Positions 23,130 through 36,863 are shown, counted from the first letter of the stretch. The stretch is DNA of 64,000 bases from Corynebacterium kalinowskii (GCF_009734385.1 NZ_CP046452.1:2356001-2420000), one strand, 5' to 3'. Notes: generated by a model not told the origin, from the sequence alone. Numbers and translations: made by a program.

Positions 23130-25679
23130 ATGAAAAACGCAATGCGCACAATTTCCTTGCGCAATCTCTCTGCGCATAAACTCAGGCTGGCGCTCACGCT
23201 GCTGGCCGTCATCCTAGGCACCGCGTTCATCGCAGGCTCCAACATGCTGTCCGCGAGTATGAACAATGCCTTCACCGACATCACGACGAGCACGTACGAG
23301 AGCATCGACTTGCAGGCTTCACCGAAGGACAAAATGTCCCTCGGCATCCCGCTGTCCGTCCGCGACGAGCTCCGCGCCAACCCAGACATCGTCGCTGTGG
23401 ACGTGGAGGGGCTCAACCCGAGCATCGTCGTGGCTGGACCAGATGGCAAGGCCCTGCAGTCCGGCGGCGCTCCTTCCCTCGCCCTGTCACAAGCACCTGA
23501 TGGATCGACCGTCGGCAATATTACGACCCTGACCGAGGGCAGCATTCCGACCGAGCCGGGGACCGCGGCTATCAACTCGGGCGCGGCTGAAAAGGCTGGC
23601 ATCAAGCTTGGCGACGACATCACTATGGTGTCCGCGACCAGCCGCGACACCTACCGCGTGGTGGGCATCTACGACACCGACATGGAGGTCGGTGGCTTCG
23701 TCGGCTTAGTCATTCCCGAGAGCGACTACCTGAAGAGTTTCACCGATGGGCAGCACCTCTCCGGAATGCCGATCGATGTCAAAGGTGACGTTGCAGCAGC
23801 TCAGGCCACCCTGGAAGCCAAGTACCCTGACCTGAAGTTTGAGACCGGCACGGCGCTGGCCGAAAAGGCGAACAAGGAGATCAAGGATTCCTTGGCCTTC
23901 ATGAACTACTTCCTCTGGGCCTTCGCGGCGATCGCCCTGCTGGTCGGCTCGTTCATCATCTCCAATACCTTCTCCATGATCATCTCCCAGCGCCTGAAGG
24001 AATTCGCGCTGCTGCGCAGCCTCGGTGCCTCCCGCAGTCAGATCACCACGGCGGTGGTCTTCGAAGCGGCCATCGTCGGTCTGATCGGTTCCGCGCTGGG
24101 CATCCTCGCTGGTATGGGCATCACGAAAGCGATCTACGCGGTGATGGAAGCCCAAGACCTGGGCATGCCGGATGCTGGATTGTCATTAGATACGGCTTCA
24201 ATCGTTGCTCCGATTGTCGTCGGTGTGCTGGTCACCGTGTTCTCCGCCTGGGCGCCAGCCCGACGCGCCGGACGTGTCCACCCAGTTCAGGCCATGCGTT
24301 CGGGCGATCAGTCTAGCTCCAACTCACTGACCGTTCGCACAATCATCGGTGCAGTCTTCATGCTGGCTGGTGCCGCTGCAGCGTTGTACGCAGGACTGAA
24401 CTCGGATATGGGCGATACCAAGACGCGCGCGATCACCGTGGGCGTTGCCACCTTTGCGGTCATCTTGGGCCTCTGGCTCGCCGGTCCAGCACTGTCGATT
24501 CCGATTGTCGGCTCCATCGGTCGCGTGGTAGGCCTGCCGTTCGGAAACGTCGGCAAGCTGGCGTCGACAAACTCGCGTCGCAACCCACGCCGCACCGCAG
24601 CCACCGCTTTCGCCCTCACGCTGGGTCTTACCATGGTGTCCGCCATCGGCATGATGGGCGCCACCATGCGCGACAACGTCGACGACCTCATCGACACCAC
24701 CTTCACCGCTGACTACATGCTCCGCGCCCCTGCCACGATGGGCATGCCGATCCCCCTCACCGTTCCCGAGCGAGTAACGCATATCGACGGCGTGGAGGCA
24801 GCCACCGCGCTCTACCTGGCGCCCGTAACGATCAATAAGCCACCGGCCACCGCTTTCAATGACATGATCGGGGCGATCGAAGGTGACCCGGCCAAGGCCA
24901 TGACGCTGGACATGGAATCCGGCGACTCCAACCTCGAGGGGCGCGAAGGCGCGATCCTGGACTCCAACCTGGCCACGGAACACGGCGTGCAGGTCGGCGA
25001 TACTATCACCCTCTTCTCCTTCTCCGGAGAACAGACGCAAGCGCCAGTGACGGGTATCTTCAAACCAAATCCGTCCATCGGCACGGCCATCTTGTCCATG
25101 GAGTCGGTCAGCCGCATCGTCCCGGAGCAGCGCCTGCGATTGCTCAATGTGATCATCGACGCCAAAGACGGCGCTGACCTCCAGCAACTCCGCACCGATC
25201 TGGAAGACGAAGTCTCCGGCGACCTCACGGTCATGGTTCTCGATCGCGAGGACGTCAAGGGCGAGGTCGGCAAGCAAATCACAATGATGCTGAACATCCT
25301 CTACGCGCTGCTCGCGCTATCCGTGATCATCGCAGTCCTCGGCATCATGAATACCCTTGCGCTGTCCGTATCCGAGCGGCGCCAAGAGATCGGCATGCTC
25401 CGCGCCGTCGGTATGCAGCGCAGCCAAGTATCCCGAATGATCCACCTGGAAGCCATTGTGATCGCCCTGTACGGCGCGGTTGTTGGCTCCCTCATCGGAC
25501 TGGGGCTGGGCTGGGCGTTCATCAAGAGCCTGTCCGACATGGGGCTGACAACCATCAGCGTCCCGTGGCTGCAGGTCGGGGTCGTGGTCCTTGCCTCCGG
25601 TTTGGTAGGCCTGATCGCCGCCCTGATGCCAGCCCGTGGCGCAGCGCGAACCCAGCCGCTGGAGGCTATCGAAGAATAG
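23130..25679 (+). CDS. FtsX/MacB-like ABC transporter permease, copy 2
   Basis: 849 residues, a paralogue of the first permease with the same layout: N-terminal helix (HKLRLALTLLAVILGTAFIAGSNML), extracytoplasmic domain, FtsX block (ISNTFSMIISQRLKEFALLRSLGASRSQI), central spans with RRTAATAFALTLGLTMVSAIGMMG, second extracytoplasmic domain, and C-terminal FtsX block (LALSVSERRQEIGMLRAVGMQRSQV). The membrane parts are much more alike than the extracytoplasmic domains, which suggests duplication followed by divergence of the sensing or substrate-contacting part. Function unknown. Confidence 0.93.
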   Translation: MKNAMRTISLRNLSAHKLRLALTLLAVILGTAFIAGSNMLSASMNNAFTDITTSTYESIDLQASPKDKMSLGIPLSVRDELRANPDIVAVDVEGLNPSIVVAGPDGKALQSGGAPSLALSQAPDGSTVGNITTLTEGSIPTEPGTAAINSGAAEKAGIKLGDDITMVSATSRDTYRVVGIYDTDMEVGGFVGLVIPESDYLKSFTDGQHLSGMPIDVKGDVAAAQATLEAKYPDLKFETGTALAEKANKEIKDSLAFMNYFLWAFAAIALLVGSFIISNTFSMIISQRLKEFALLRSLGASRSQITTAVVFEAAIVGLIGSALGILAGMGITKAIYAVMEAQDLGMPDAGLSLDTASIVAPIVVGVLVTVFSAWAPARRAGRVHPVQAMRSGDQSSSNSLTVRTIIGAVFMLAGAAAALYAGLNSDMGDTKTRAITVGVATFAVILGLWLAGPALSIPIVGSIGRVVGLPFGNVGKLASTNSRRNPRRTAATAFALTLGLTMVSAIGMMGATMRDNVDDLIDTTFTADYMLRAPATMGMPIPLTVPERVTHIDGVEAATALYLAPVTINKPPATAFNDMIGAIEGDPAKAMTLDMESGDSNLEGREGAILDSNLATEHGVQVGDTITLFSFSGEQTQAPVTGIFKPNPSIGTAILSMESVSRIVPEQRLRLLNVIIDAKDGADLQQLRTDLEDEVSGDLTVMVLDREDVKGEVGKQITMMLNILYALLALSVIIAVLGIMNTLALSVSERRQEIGMLRAVGMQRSQVSRMIHLEAIVIALYGAVVGSLIGLGLGWAFIKSLSDMGLTTISVPWLQVGVVVLASGLVGLIAALMPARGAARTQPLEAIEE

Positions 25680-25692
25680 CCTGCACATTCTC

Positions 25693-25725
25693 GAGGGCCG
25701 GTGGTGAGCTATTTCCCACCGGCTC
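25693..25725. terminator. Terminator-like hairpin between the ABC permease and the symporter gene
   Basis: GCCGGTGG and CCACCGGC pair across a 12-base loop between convergent genes. The T-run is short on both strands. Confidence 0.6.
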
Positions 25726-25753
25726 TTGCCATGCGCTTATCGACGCCTAGTGG

Positions 25754-27214
25754 TTACAAATCTGCCATCGCCTCGCGAATCTCCGAACTAACGGGGTGGC
25801 TCTTTTGCGTGAGCAACGAGCCCACGACCATCGCAATAGTGGAGGCCAGCAGCCCGGCGAGCATCGGATCGGTGCTGGTCATATCTGCCAGGCCGGATTG
25901 TTTCCAGGCCACGGAGACCACTGTTCCGGCGATCATCGAGGCGATGGCACCTACTGAGTTGGCCTTCTGCCACCACACCGCGCAAATGTAGGCCGGGGCG
26001 AAAGCGCTGCCCAGGATGGTGGTAGCAAAGACGACCAGCGCGAACACTCCTGGTGGCTGCCAGAGTGCGAGACCGATTCCGCCGGCAGCCAGTAGCAGCA
26101 CCATAGTGCGTGAGATCCTGACCATCTGGCGCTCGCTCATGTTCTTGATGAAGAAGCGCCCGAAGACGTCCCGCGCTGCGATGGTGGAGGTCTGCAACAA
26201 CAGGGCATCAGCGGTAGACATGATCGCTGCCATCACAGCTGCCATCACAATGCCTACCGCAAATTCCGGTAGCACCGACTTGGCTACTTCGAAGATGGCC
26301 TGCTCCGGATCACTGAGACCCGGCAACAACACGATTGCCATGGTGCCAATCAGATACGGGGCGGGGATGAACAGGATGTTAAACAACATCGAATAAACCC
26401 CGGCGCCGCGTGCGACGGACGGCTTTTCCATTGCCATATGGGAGACCACCACGTGGGGCCAGCCCATGTAGCCGATGGAAAAGAGCAACAGCGCGCCAAG
26501 GATCGTTCCCCAATCCGCCTGATATTGCAGGTCGGCACCCCACATGGTGAGCAGGTTCGGGTTCACCTCTCCCACGCGTTCATGCCCCGTCGTCACCCCA
26601 CCAACGGAGCGCAGGGTGGCGATCAAAATCCACAACATGCCAATGAGCATGACGATCGCCTGGATAAAGTCCGTGTACGCCACCGCCAAATAGCCACCCA
26701 GGAAGGTGTACAGCACGATCACGCCCACCGCGATCAGCAGCGCCACTTTGAAATCCAGGCCAGTGACCGATGCCAAACCCGAGCCACCGGCAATGAACTG
26801 AGACAACACGTAGAGGAATAGGGCGCCCAGCGCGATGGGAGCGGCCACAATCCGCACCCACGGTGACTGGTAGCGATCCTCCAAGTATTCAATCGAGCTC
26901 ACCGAACCGAGCATCTTGGACAGCTTGCGCATTCGACGCCCTAGCACTGACAGGTTCAAAATGCCGCCGCCGAGATCCCCTAGCGCGTACCACATGCCGA
27001 AATATCCCTGGGTGAATCCCAACGAGCCAGCGCCCAGGAACATGTACCCCGACATCGACGATGACTGCAGGCGCAGCGCCGTCACCGCAGGTCCCAGCCT
27101 GCGGCCGCCCAGCAAATAGTCTTCGGTGCTTGTCGACGACCTCCGCGTCGTCCACATACCAATGGCCGCCATCAGCGCGAAGTACACCACCAGGACAATG
27201 AGTGCGACGTTCAT
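25754..27214 (-). CDS. Sodium:solute symporter (SSS family)
   Basis: 486 residues with 12-13 predicted spans. The SSS-family features are visible: DYLLGGRRLGPAVTALRLQSSSMSGYMFLG, YEDRYQSP-like segment SSIEYLEDRYQSP, and GIVMAAVMAAIMSTADALLLQTSTIAARD, which resembles the Na+-site helix of PutP. It is closest by eye to PutP/pantothenate-type members; the substrate cannot be assigned. The small gene directly upstream ends with TAG immediately followed by this ATG, so translation is coupled to a 41-residue membrane protein. No enzyme gene that would hint at the substrate is in the operon. Confidence 0.92.
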   Translation of the reverse strand: MNVALIVLVVYFALMAAIGMWTTRRSSTSTEDYLLGGRRLGPAVTALRLQSSSMSGYMFLGAGSLGFTQGYFGMWYALGDLGGGILNLSVLGRRMRKLSKMLGSVSSIEYLEDRYQSPWVRIVAAPIALGALFLYVLSQFIAGGSGLASVTGLDFKVALLIAVGVIVLYTFLGGYLAVAYTDFIQAIVMLIGMLWILIATLRSVGGVTTGHERVGEVNPNLLTMWGADLQYQADWGTILGALLLFSIGYMGWPHVVVSHMAMEKPSVARGAGVYSMLFNILFIPAPYLIGTMAIVLLPGLSDPEQAIFEVAKSVLPEFAVGIVMAAVMAAIMSTADALLLQTSTIAARDVFGRFFIKNMSERQMVRISRTMVLLLAAGGIGLALWQPPGVFALVVFATTILGSAFAPAYICAVWWQKANSVGAIASMIAGTVVSVAWKQSGLADMTSTDPMLAGLLASTIAMVVGSLLTQKSHPVSSEIREAMADL

Positions 27215-27340
27215 CTAGTCGCCCTCATTCTCGGTAGCCTGCCAGTCCCGGCTAAAGACCCAGAAACCAAGCGTGTACAGCAACCACCCCGCGGGAATCA
27301 CGGACATGATGATCGCTGTTTCCAGAGGTAATCCAAACAC
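27215..27340 (-). CDS. 41-residue membrane protein coupled to the symporter
   Basis: The frame reads (M)FGLPLETAIIMSVIPAGWL, then LYTLGFWVFSRDWQATENEGD. One hydrophobic helix spans about residues 6-28 and the C-terminus is acidic. A GTG start at 27340 has AAAGGGAG 5 bases upstream; longer frames lack a ribosome site. The stop codon is directly followed by the symporter ATG. Small membrane partners encoded just before SSS symporters are known in other families (for example YhdT before PanF), so an accessory subunit is likely, though unproven. Confidence 0.8.
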   Translation of the reverse strand: MFGLPLETAIIMSVIPAGWLLYTLGFWVFSRDWQATENEGD

Positions 27341-27427
27341 GTGTGCTCCCTTTCTATTGCAGTAAAGAGTGGCATACATCCCGCCTTCAAGCGAAAAAAT
27401 TGACACTTTTCTTCATAAACTCAGAGT

Positions 27428-28042
27428 GTGGAGAAAACAGATCTGAAGAAGGTGCACCGGGCGGAGTACGCGCCGAAAAACCGAAGCTGGGAGCTTATCG
27501 ACGTCCCTCCCGCCCAATACTTGATGATCGACGGCGCGGGCGATCCCAACACCTCGCCATTGTATAAAACCGCAGTTGAAGCCCTGTACTCGGTGTCTTA
27601 CGCCATCAAATTCCTCAGCAAGGCCGAGCAGCGCGACTTCGTCGTCATGCCACTTGAAGGCCTGTGGCATGCCGCGGACTATGGCGTATTTACCCGGGCA
27701 GAGAAGGACAGCTTTCGTTGGACGATGATGATTCGACAGCCGGAGTGGATCGGTCAGGAGGAGCTGCAGGAGGGCATCGACAAGGCCGCTAAAAAGTGCG
27801 AGTTTCCGGATATCCGCCTAGCAACCCTCAGTGAGGGGCTCTGCGCGCAGGTGCTGCACATCGGTTCCTATGACGAGGAAGCACCCCTGCTCGCGCAACT
27901 CCACGATGAATGGATGCCTGAACGGGGGCTAAAGTTCAACGGGCTGCACCACGAGATTTATCTCAGTGACCCGAGGCGGGTCGGGCCTGAGAGACTCAAG
28001 ACCGTCTTGCGACAGCCAGTGTCGGAATATTCCCCGACCTAG
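27428..28042 (+). CDS. GyrI-like small-molecule-binding domain protein
   Basis: 204 residues. MEKTDLKKVHRAEYAPKNRSWELIDVPPAQYLMIDGAGDPN at the start and the later RQPEWIGQEELQEGIDKAAKK and GLCAQVLHIGSYDEEAPLLAQLHDEW segments match the GyrI-like family seen alone in actinobacteria and firmicutes. In larger proteins this fold is the drug-binding part of MerR or AraC regulators. No DNA-binding domain is present here, so it may bind a ligand or modify another protein. The start is a GTG at 27428 with no strong ribosome site. It is followed 45 bases later by the AhpD-like gene. Confidence 0.85.
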   Translation: MEKTDLKKVHRAEYAPKNRSWELIDVPPAQYLMIDGAGDPNTSPLYKTAVEALYSVSYAIKFLSKAEQRDFVVMPLEGLWHAADYGVFTRAEKDSFRWTMMIRQPEWIGQEELQEGIDKAAKKCEFPDIRLATLSEGLCAQVLHIGSYDEEAPLLAQLHDEWMPERGLKFNGLHHEIYLSDPRRVGPERLKTVLRQPVSEYSPT

Positions 28043-28087
28043 GGGGTTGAATTAGAGGACGACCCCCTAATCGGAAAGAGAAGCACA

Positions 28088-28540
28088 GTGAAGCCAGGAC
28101 GCCCTTACCTCGACAAGACTCATCCCGAAATGTACAAGACGCTGAACGGGCTGTCCCGCCAAGCGAAGGATGCGGCCATCAGCGCGGGGCTGGATACGGC
28201 GCTCATCGAGCTGATTAAGCTCCGTTGTTCCCAAATTAATGCCTGCGTCACCTGCTTGAGCCTGCACGTTCCCGAGGCAAGGCGCGTCGGGATAAGCGAA
28301 ACCAAAATTAACGTTCTCCCGGCCTGGCGCCAGGCCGATGTTTTCTCCCCACGCGAGCGCGCATGCCTACAGATTGCGGAAGCAGTCACCATCACAGATC
28401 CAAACCGGGATTGGGACGCCGAATTCGCCGCTTACGGTGCCGCGCTGTCAGACCAAGAAATTGCAGCAGCAGAATGGATCGCCATTGTGATCAACTCGTA
28501 CAACCGACTTTCGCTGCTCAGCGCGCACCCAGCGCTGTAA
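28088..28540 (+). CDS. AhpD-like carboxymuconolactone decarboxylase family protein
   Basis: 150 residues, all-helical. The catalytic motif CVTCLSLHVPEARRVG gives the C-x2-C-x3-H pattern of AhpD-type alkylhydroperoxidases, and the preceding helix (LIELIKLRCSQINAC) and the C-terminal helix (EWIAIVINSYNRLSLLS) fit the family. It probably reduces peroxides using a dithiol. The start is a GTG at 28088 with GAAAGAGAAG upstream. It lies downstream of the GyrI-like gene, possibly in one transcript, and converges on gabD with no gap (stop to stop). Confidence 0.9.
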   Translation: MKPGRPYLDKTHPEMYKTLNGLSRQAKDAAISAGLDTALIELIKLRCSQINACVTCLSLHVPEARRVGISETKINVLPAWRQADVFSPRERACLQIAEAVTITDPNRDWDAEFAAYGAALSDQEIAAAEWIAIVINSYNRLSLLSAHPAL

Positions 28541-29995
28541 CTAGTACGGGTTCTTCACCCCGATGTACTGCAACGAGGTGTACTCCTCGATGCCCTCCGC
28601 TGCGCCTTCGCGGCCCATGCCAGAGTGCTTCACACCGCCGAACGGCGCAGCCGCATTGGAAATGACACCCGAGTTAAAGCCCATCAGTCCGAACTCCAAT
28701 CCGTCGGACATGCGGTACATACGGTCTGGATCCTGGGTGAACACGTAGGAGGCCAGGCCGTACTCGGTGTCATTGGCCAGCTCCACGGCCTCTGCTTCCG
28801 TATCGAATGGGAAGATCGGGGCAACTGGTCCGAAGATTTCCTCGCGGAAGACACGGGACTCGATCGGAGCGTCGACGATGACCGTCGGCTCGTAGAAGTA
28901 GCCAGCGCCCTCTACTCGCTTTCCACCGACGAGGATGCGGCCCCCGCGGGCGACTGCGTCGTCGACAAGCTCGGCAATGTGGTCGACTGCGTCCTGCTCC
29001 ACCATCGGACCGCAGGTGACGCCGTCGTCGAGGCCGTTGCCCACCTTAAGCTCGACGATCGCCGCGGCGAACTTGGCAGAGAACTCGTCGATGACGGATG
29101 AATGCACGAGGAAACGATTGGCAGCGGTGCATGCCTCGCCGATGTTGCGCATTTTCGCGCCCATGGCTCCCTTGACCGCAGCATCCAGGTCAGCATCCTC
29201 GAACACGATAAACGGGGCGTTGCCGCCGAGCTCCATCGAGGTACGCAAGACGTTTTCCGATGCCTTGGCCAGCAGCTTCTGGCCGACCGGAGTGGAGCCG
29301 GTGAAGGAGATCTTCCGCAGGCGTCGGTCCTCCATGATCGGATTGGAGATGGCCGATGCCGACTTACCGGACACCACGTTCAACACGCCCGATGGCAGGC
29401 CCGCATCAAGCATGGTCTGGGCGAAGTATTGCGCGGTAAGTGGGGTCAGGCGTGCGGATTTGAGCACCATTGTGCAGCCAGCAGCCACTGCCGGGGCAAC
29501 CTTGCGGGTGGCCATCGCCAATGGGAAGTTCCACGGGGTGATCAGCAGGCAGGGGCCGACAGGCTTGCGACGGGTGAGCATCGGGAAGCCAGCGTCAGGC
29601 GCGTGGCCGAACCGGCCGTTCATGCGCGCAGCCTCTTCACCAAACCAGCGCAGATACTCTGCACCGTATTTGACCTCGCCGTGTGCCTCGGCCAGTGGCT
29701 TGCCCATCTCGAGTGTCATCAGGGTAGCGAACTCTTCGGCGCGTTCCGTGACGAGTTCGAAGGCGCGGCGCAGGATTTCGGAGCGCTCGCGGGCCGGGGT
29801 CTGGGCCCACTCTTTCTGCACAGCGCAGGCGGCATCGAGGGCCTTTATGGCGTCCTCGGCACCTGCGGACTGCATGGTAGCGATCACCTCGCCTGTCGCC
29901 GGGTTCTTCACATCATAGGTTTCCCCCGTGATCGAGTCCACCCATTCGCCGTTAATCAGCAGGCCAGCTGGGACTTTTGCGAGCAGCTCTTTCAT
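28541..29995 (-). CDS. gabD: Succinate-semialdehyde dehydrogenase (NAD(P)+)
   Basis: 484 residues. The aldehyde dehydrogenase fold is complete: coenzyme site TPWNFPLAMATRKVAPA, SFTGSTPVGQKLL, general-base Glu in SMELGGNAPFIVFEDAD, nucleophile Cys in NIGEACTAANRFLVH, and EEIFGPVAPIF near the end. The overall match, including the N-terminus LLINGEWVDSITGETYDVKNPATGEV, is to GabD. It oxidises succinate semialdehyde to succinate. The ATG at 29995 is preceded by GGAAGG. The 109 bases to the pat gene contain no obvious terminator, so it could be read from pat. Confidence 0.92.
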   Translation of the reverse strand: MKELLAKVPAGLLINGEWVDSITGETYDVKNPATGEVIATMQSAGAEDAIKALDAACAVQKEWAQTPARERSEILRRAFELVTERAEEFATLMTLEMGKPLAEAHGEVKYGAEYLRWFGEEAARMNGRFGHAPDAGFPMLTRRKPVGPCLLITPWNFPLAMATRKVAPAVAAGCTMVLKSARLTPLTAQYFAQTMLDAGLPSGVLNVVSGKSASAISNPIMEDRRLRKISFTGSTPVGQKLLAKASENVLRTSMELGGNAPFIVFEDADLDAAVKGAMGAKMRNIGEACTAANRFLVHSSVIDEFSAKFAAAIVELKVGNGLDDGVTCGPMVEQDAVDHIAELVDDAVARGGRILVGGKRVEGAGYFYEPTVIVDAPIESRVFREEIFGPVAPIFPFDTEAEAVELANDTEYGLASYVFTQDPDRMYRMSDGLEFGLMGFNSGVISNAAAPFGGVKHSGMGREGAAEGIEEYTSLQYIGVKNPY

Positions 29996-30104
29996 GTGTG
30001 AAACCTTCCCCCAGCGCGAGGCTGGACTTGAGCAACAGCCAAACGAATGGCTTTGCAGCCCAAGGTACCCCACACCCGGAGGCTCCTTCAATGCCGCGCC
30101 GGAA

Positions 30105-31127
30105 CTAAAAGTCCCAAGCTTCCAGCAGCTTGTCGGTTTCCTCGGCGGTGGTAGCGGTGATGCGAATGCCCTCAGGGAAGGCACGAACGAGAACGCCACG
30201 ATCGGCAAGAACGGAGGCGATCTCGGCTGGTGGCCGAGGCAGAGACGAGGCCGGGAGCCAGACGAAGTTCGCTTCGGAGGGGATCGTGCCGAGGGCTGTC
30301 GACAAGCGCTCGCGCTCAGTCACGGTGAGTGCAACTCGCTCGGCGAGCTCGTCGCGGGCGCGCAGCGATGCGACCGCGCCTGCCTGAGCGACGGAGCTGA
30401 CGGAAAACGGGATCGCAACTTTGTTCAGCGCCTCAATGATGGGAACAGCACCGAAGCAGTATCCGACGCGCACGCCGGCCAAGCTGTACGCCTTGGAAAA
30501 AGTCCGCAGGCCCACAACATTCGGATGGGAGGCCAGGAAGTCAGTGGCGACCGGCGTATCGGTGGCCTTGTTGTATTCGAAGTAGGCTTCGTCGAGCGCG
30601 ACGATTACGTCGGATGGTACCTTGCTCAAGAACTTGATGAATTCACCTGACGTGACCGTTGTACCCGTCGGGTTGTTCGGGTTGCAGACGAAAACTAATC
30701 GTGTGCGCTCGGTGATCGCAGCGGCCATGGCCTCCAGATCGACACCGTCGTCCTTTAATGGAACCGCGACCGGCGTCGCGCCGACGACCTGTGCGAACAA
30801 TGGGTAGGCCTCGAAGGAACGCCACGGAAATACAACTTCGTCTCCCACGGTGGAGGTGATCTGTACGAGTTGCTGGCACAGTGCAGAGGAACCGGTGCCG
30901 ACAGCTATCTGCTCGAGCGACAAGCCGAGGTGATCAGCTAATTCGGTGCGCAACTCGATCGCACCCATGTCTGGGTAGCGGTTCGCCCCGGCGGCGACAT
31001 CGCGCATCGCAGCGACTGCAGCTGGCAGTGGAGGTTGTGTCGTCTCATTGGAGGACAGCTTCGTCGCTCCATCCTGGCGCTTGCCTGGGACATAGGCCGG
31101 CAATGCAGCCAGATCTGCACGAATCAC
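30105..31127 (-). CDS. pat: Aromatic amino acid/histidinol-phosphate-type aminotransferase
   Basis: 340 residues, a fold type I PLP enzyme related to HisC. Motifs: KLSSNETTQPPLPA, RYPDMGAIELRTELADHLGL, VFVCNPNNPTGTTV with the pyrimidine-binding Asn, VALDEAYFEY with the Asp that contacts PLP, LRTFSKAYSLAGVRVGYC with the PLP Lys, and GIRITATTAEETDKLLEAW at the end. The short length and sequence match corynebacterial Pat, an aromatic aminotransferase for phenylalanine/tyrosine synthesis. A GTG at 31127 has AAGGAG 8 bases upstream; the frame open to 31217 lacks support. Confidence 0.88.
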   Translation of the reverse strand: MIRADLAALPAYVPGKRQDGATKLSSNETTQPPLPAAVAAMRDVAAGANRYPDMGAIELRTELADHLGLSLEQIAVGTGSSALCQQLVQITSTVGDEVVFPWRSFEAYPLFAQVVGATPVAVPLKDDGVDLEAMAAAITERTRLVFVCNPNNPTGTTVTSGEFIKFLSKVPSDVIVALDEAYFEYNKATDTPVATDFLASHPNVVGLRTFSKAYSLAGVRVGYCFGAVPIIEALNKVAIPFSVSSVAQAGAVASLRARDELAERVALTVTERERLSTALGTIPSEANFVWLPASSLPRPPAEIASVLADRGVLVRAFPEGIRITATTAEETDKLLEAWDF

Positions 31128-31243
31128 TTCACAAACTCCTTTTGTGGGGAAAAATCTGTTTTGTCTCAGTGTAGTCGCCCAGCTCAGCTGGCTTATCGAC
31201 GCCCACTGGAACGACAATGCCGTGTGAGTAGAAGAACGAGAAA

Positions 31244-31274
31244 GACCCCGACACCATTAACTGATGTCGGGATC
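31244..31274 (-). terminator. Intrinsic terminator of the rRNA operon
   Basis: On the minus strand GATCCCGACATCA and TGGTGTCGGGGTC form a 13-bp stem with a TTAA loop followed by TTT. It lies 12 bases after tRNA-Ala and closes the rrn transcript. Confidence 0.88.
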
Positions 31275-31286
31275 TCGTTTTAGTTG

Positions 31287-31359
31287 TGGAGCATAGGAGA
31301 ATCGAACTCCTGACCTCCTGCTTGCAAAGCAGGTGCTCTACCAATTGAGCTAATGCCCC
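31287..31359 (-). tRNA. tRNA-Ala(TGC), last gene of the rRNA operon
   Basis: The minus strand folds as GGGGCAT/ATGCTCC acceptor, D arm GCTC/GAGC, anticodon stem CCTGC/GCAGG with loop TTTGCAA (anticodon TGC), and T loop TTCGATT. CCA is not encoded. It is downstream of 5S rRNA rather than in the 16S-23S spacer, where tRNA-Ala lies in many bacteria. Confidence 0.96.
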
Positions 31360-31368
31360 AAGAATGGG

Positions 31369-31401
31369 TTCATGGACCCGGAGGTTATCCGGGTCCATGA
31401 A
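31369..31401 (-). other. 13-bp hairpin between 5S rRNA and tRNA-Ala
   Basis: TTCATGGACCCGG and CCGGGTCCATGAA pair perfectly around a 7-base loop. No T-tract follows on the minus strand, and tRNA-Ala must be transcribed beyond it, so it is more likely an RNA-processing signal or a weak attenuator than a terminator. Confidence 0.6.
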
Positions 31402-31414
31402 TATGAAGTTTTTG

Positions 31415-31533
31415 GTCGGCGGTGTCCTACTCTCCCACACCCTCCCAGGTGCAGTACCATCGGCGCAGTAAGGCTTAGCTTCCGGGTTCGGAATGGGACC
31501 GGGCGTTTCCCTCACGCTAATAACCACCGACAC
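31415..31533 (-). rRNA. rrf: 5S ribosomal RNA
   Basis: On the minus strand the conserved core CCCGGTCCCATTCCGAACCC is present and the ends pair (GTCGGTGG with CCGCCGA). About 119 bases; exact ends are estimated. Confidence 0.95.
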
Positions 31534-31570
31534 AACTGTGACAATCGGCCACACACACATGTGGTGTGGG

Positions 31571-31602
31571 TGTTGTGTCAGATACTGCATAGTGAACGCG
31601 AT
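31571..31602 (-). other. 3' half of the 23S precursor processing stem
   Basis: Bases 31584-31602 and 31571-31578 are complementary to 34804-34822 and 34827-34836 on the other side of 23S rRNA. In the transcript the 19-bp segment pairs completely with two G-U wobbles, and an 8-bp extension (TGTTGTGT/ACACAACA) lies beyond a small internal loop. This is the expected RNase III processing stem of pre-23S rRNA. Confidence 0.75.
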
Positions 31603-31657
31603 TTATTCTTGTTTTTGCTTGCGGCAAGATGTTTTGTTTGCTGTTGCGTGCCCCATG

Positions 31658-34735
<3,078 letters not shown>

Positions 34736-34803
34736 CACCATACAAAAGGCAAACACAAACAAAATATATGCCACAAAAAACAAAGAAACACAATAAAAAT
34801 TGC

Positions 34804-34836
34804 ATCGCGTCCACTATACAGTTCTCACACAACACA
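34804..34836 (-). other. 5' half of the 23S precursor processing stem and boxA-like sequence
   Basis: This segment pairs with 31571-31602. On the minus strand it also contains TGTGTTGTGTGAGAACTGTA, similar to the TTGTTTGAGAACTCAA sequence in the 16S leader, the boxA-type antitermination signal of actinobacterial rRNA operons. The 16S-23S spacer (34736-35105) holds no tRNA gene. Confidence 0.65.
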
Positions 34837-35101
34837 CCCCCCACAACCAGCAACCACACCATCCCACAAAGAAACAGTCACGCAACCAGAAAGCAAGGAG
34901 CCCATTGAAACAACACAACAGTGTCATTCCAGACACCCAACAGCATGCCAAGCACAAAAACATATTTAAGTCATATTTCCGGTCGTGATGACCACCACCA
35001 TATAAGCGGCTAGTTAGTCTCCACCCGATTCATAAACCAACAGCCACACACTCGGTGACTGAGTTGGTGTACACGGCTCACAACTGTGAGCCAAAAAAGC
35101 T

Positions 35102-36627
<1,526 letters not shown>

Positions 36628-36863
36628 TCAAAATAATCAGAACTATGAAAAGCCCAACTACCTAGCAAAAAAACAAACAACCAGCAAAAACAAACCCCAA
36701 AAGGCCTGCCTCTATCTAGATTGTCCAAAAATACGTGACTCCCCCAAAATCCGACGAGGAAAGAAAAGAAAGCCACAAAATTGAGTATTAATGCTTACAC
36801 AGACCCCTCACGGGCCTGCCGGCACCAACACACAACCAAAAACAACTTAAAAAAATAAGTACT

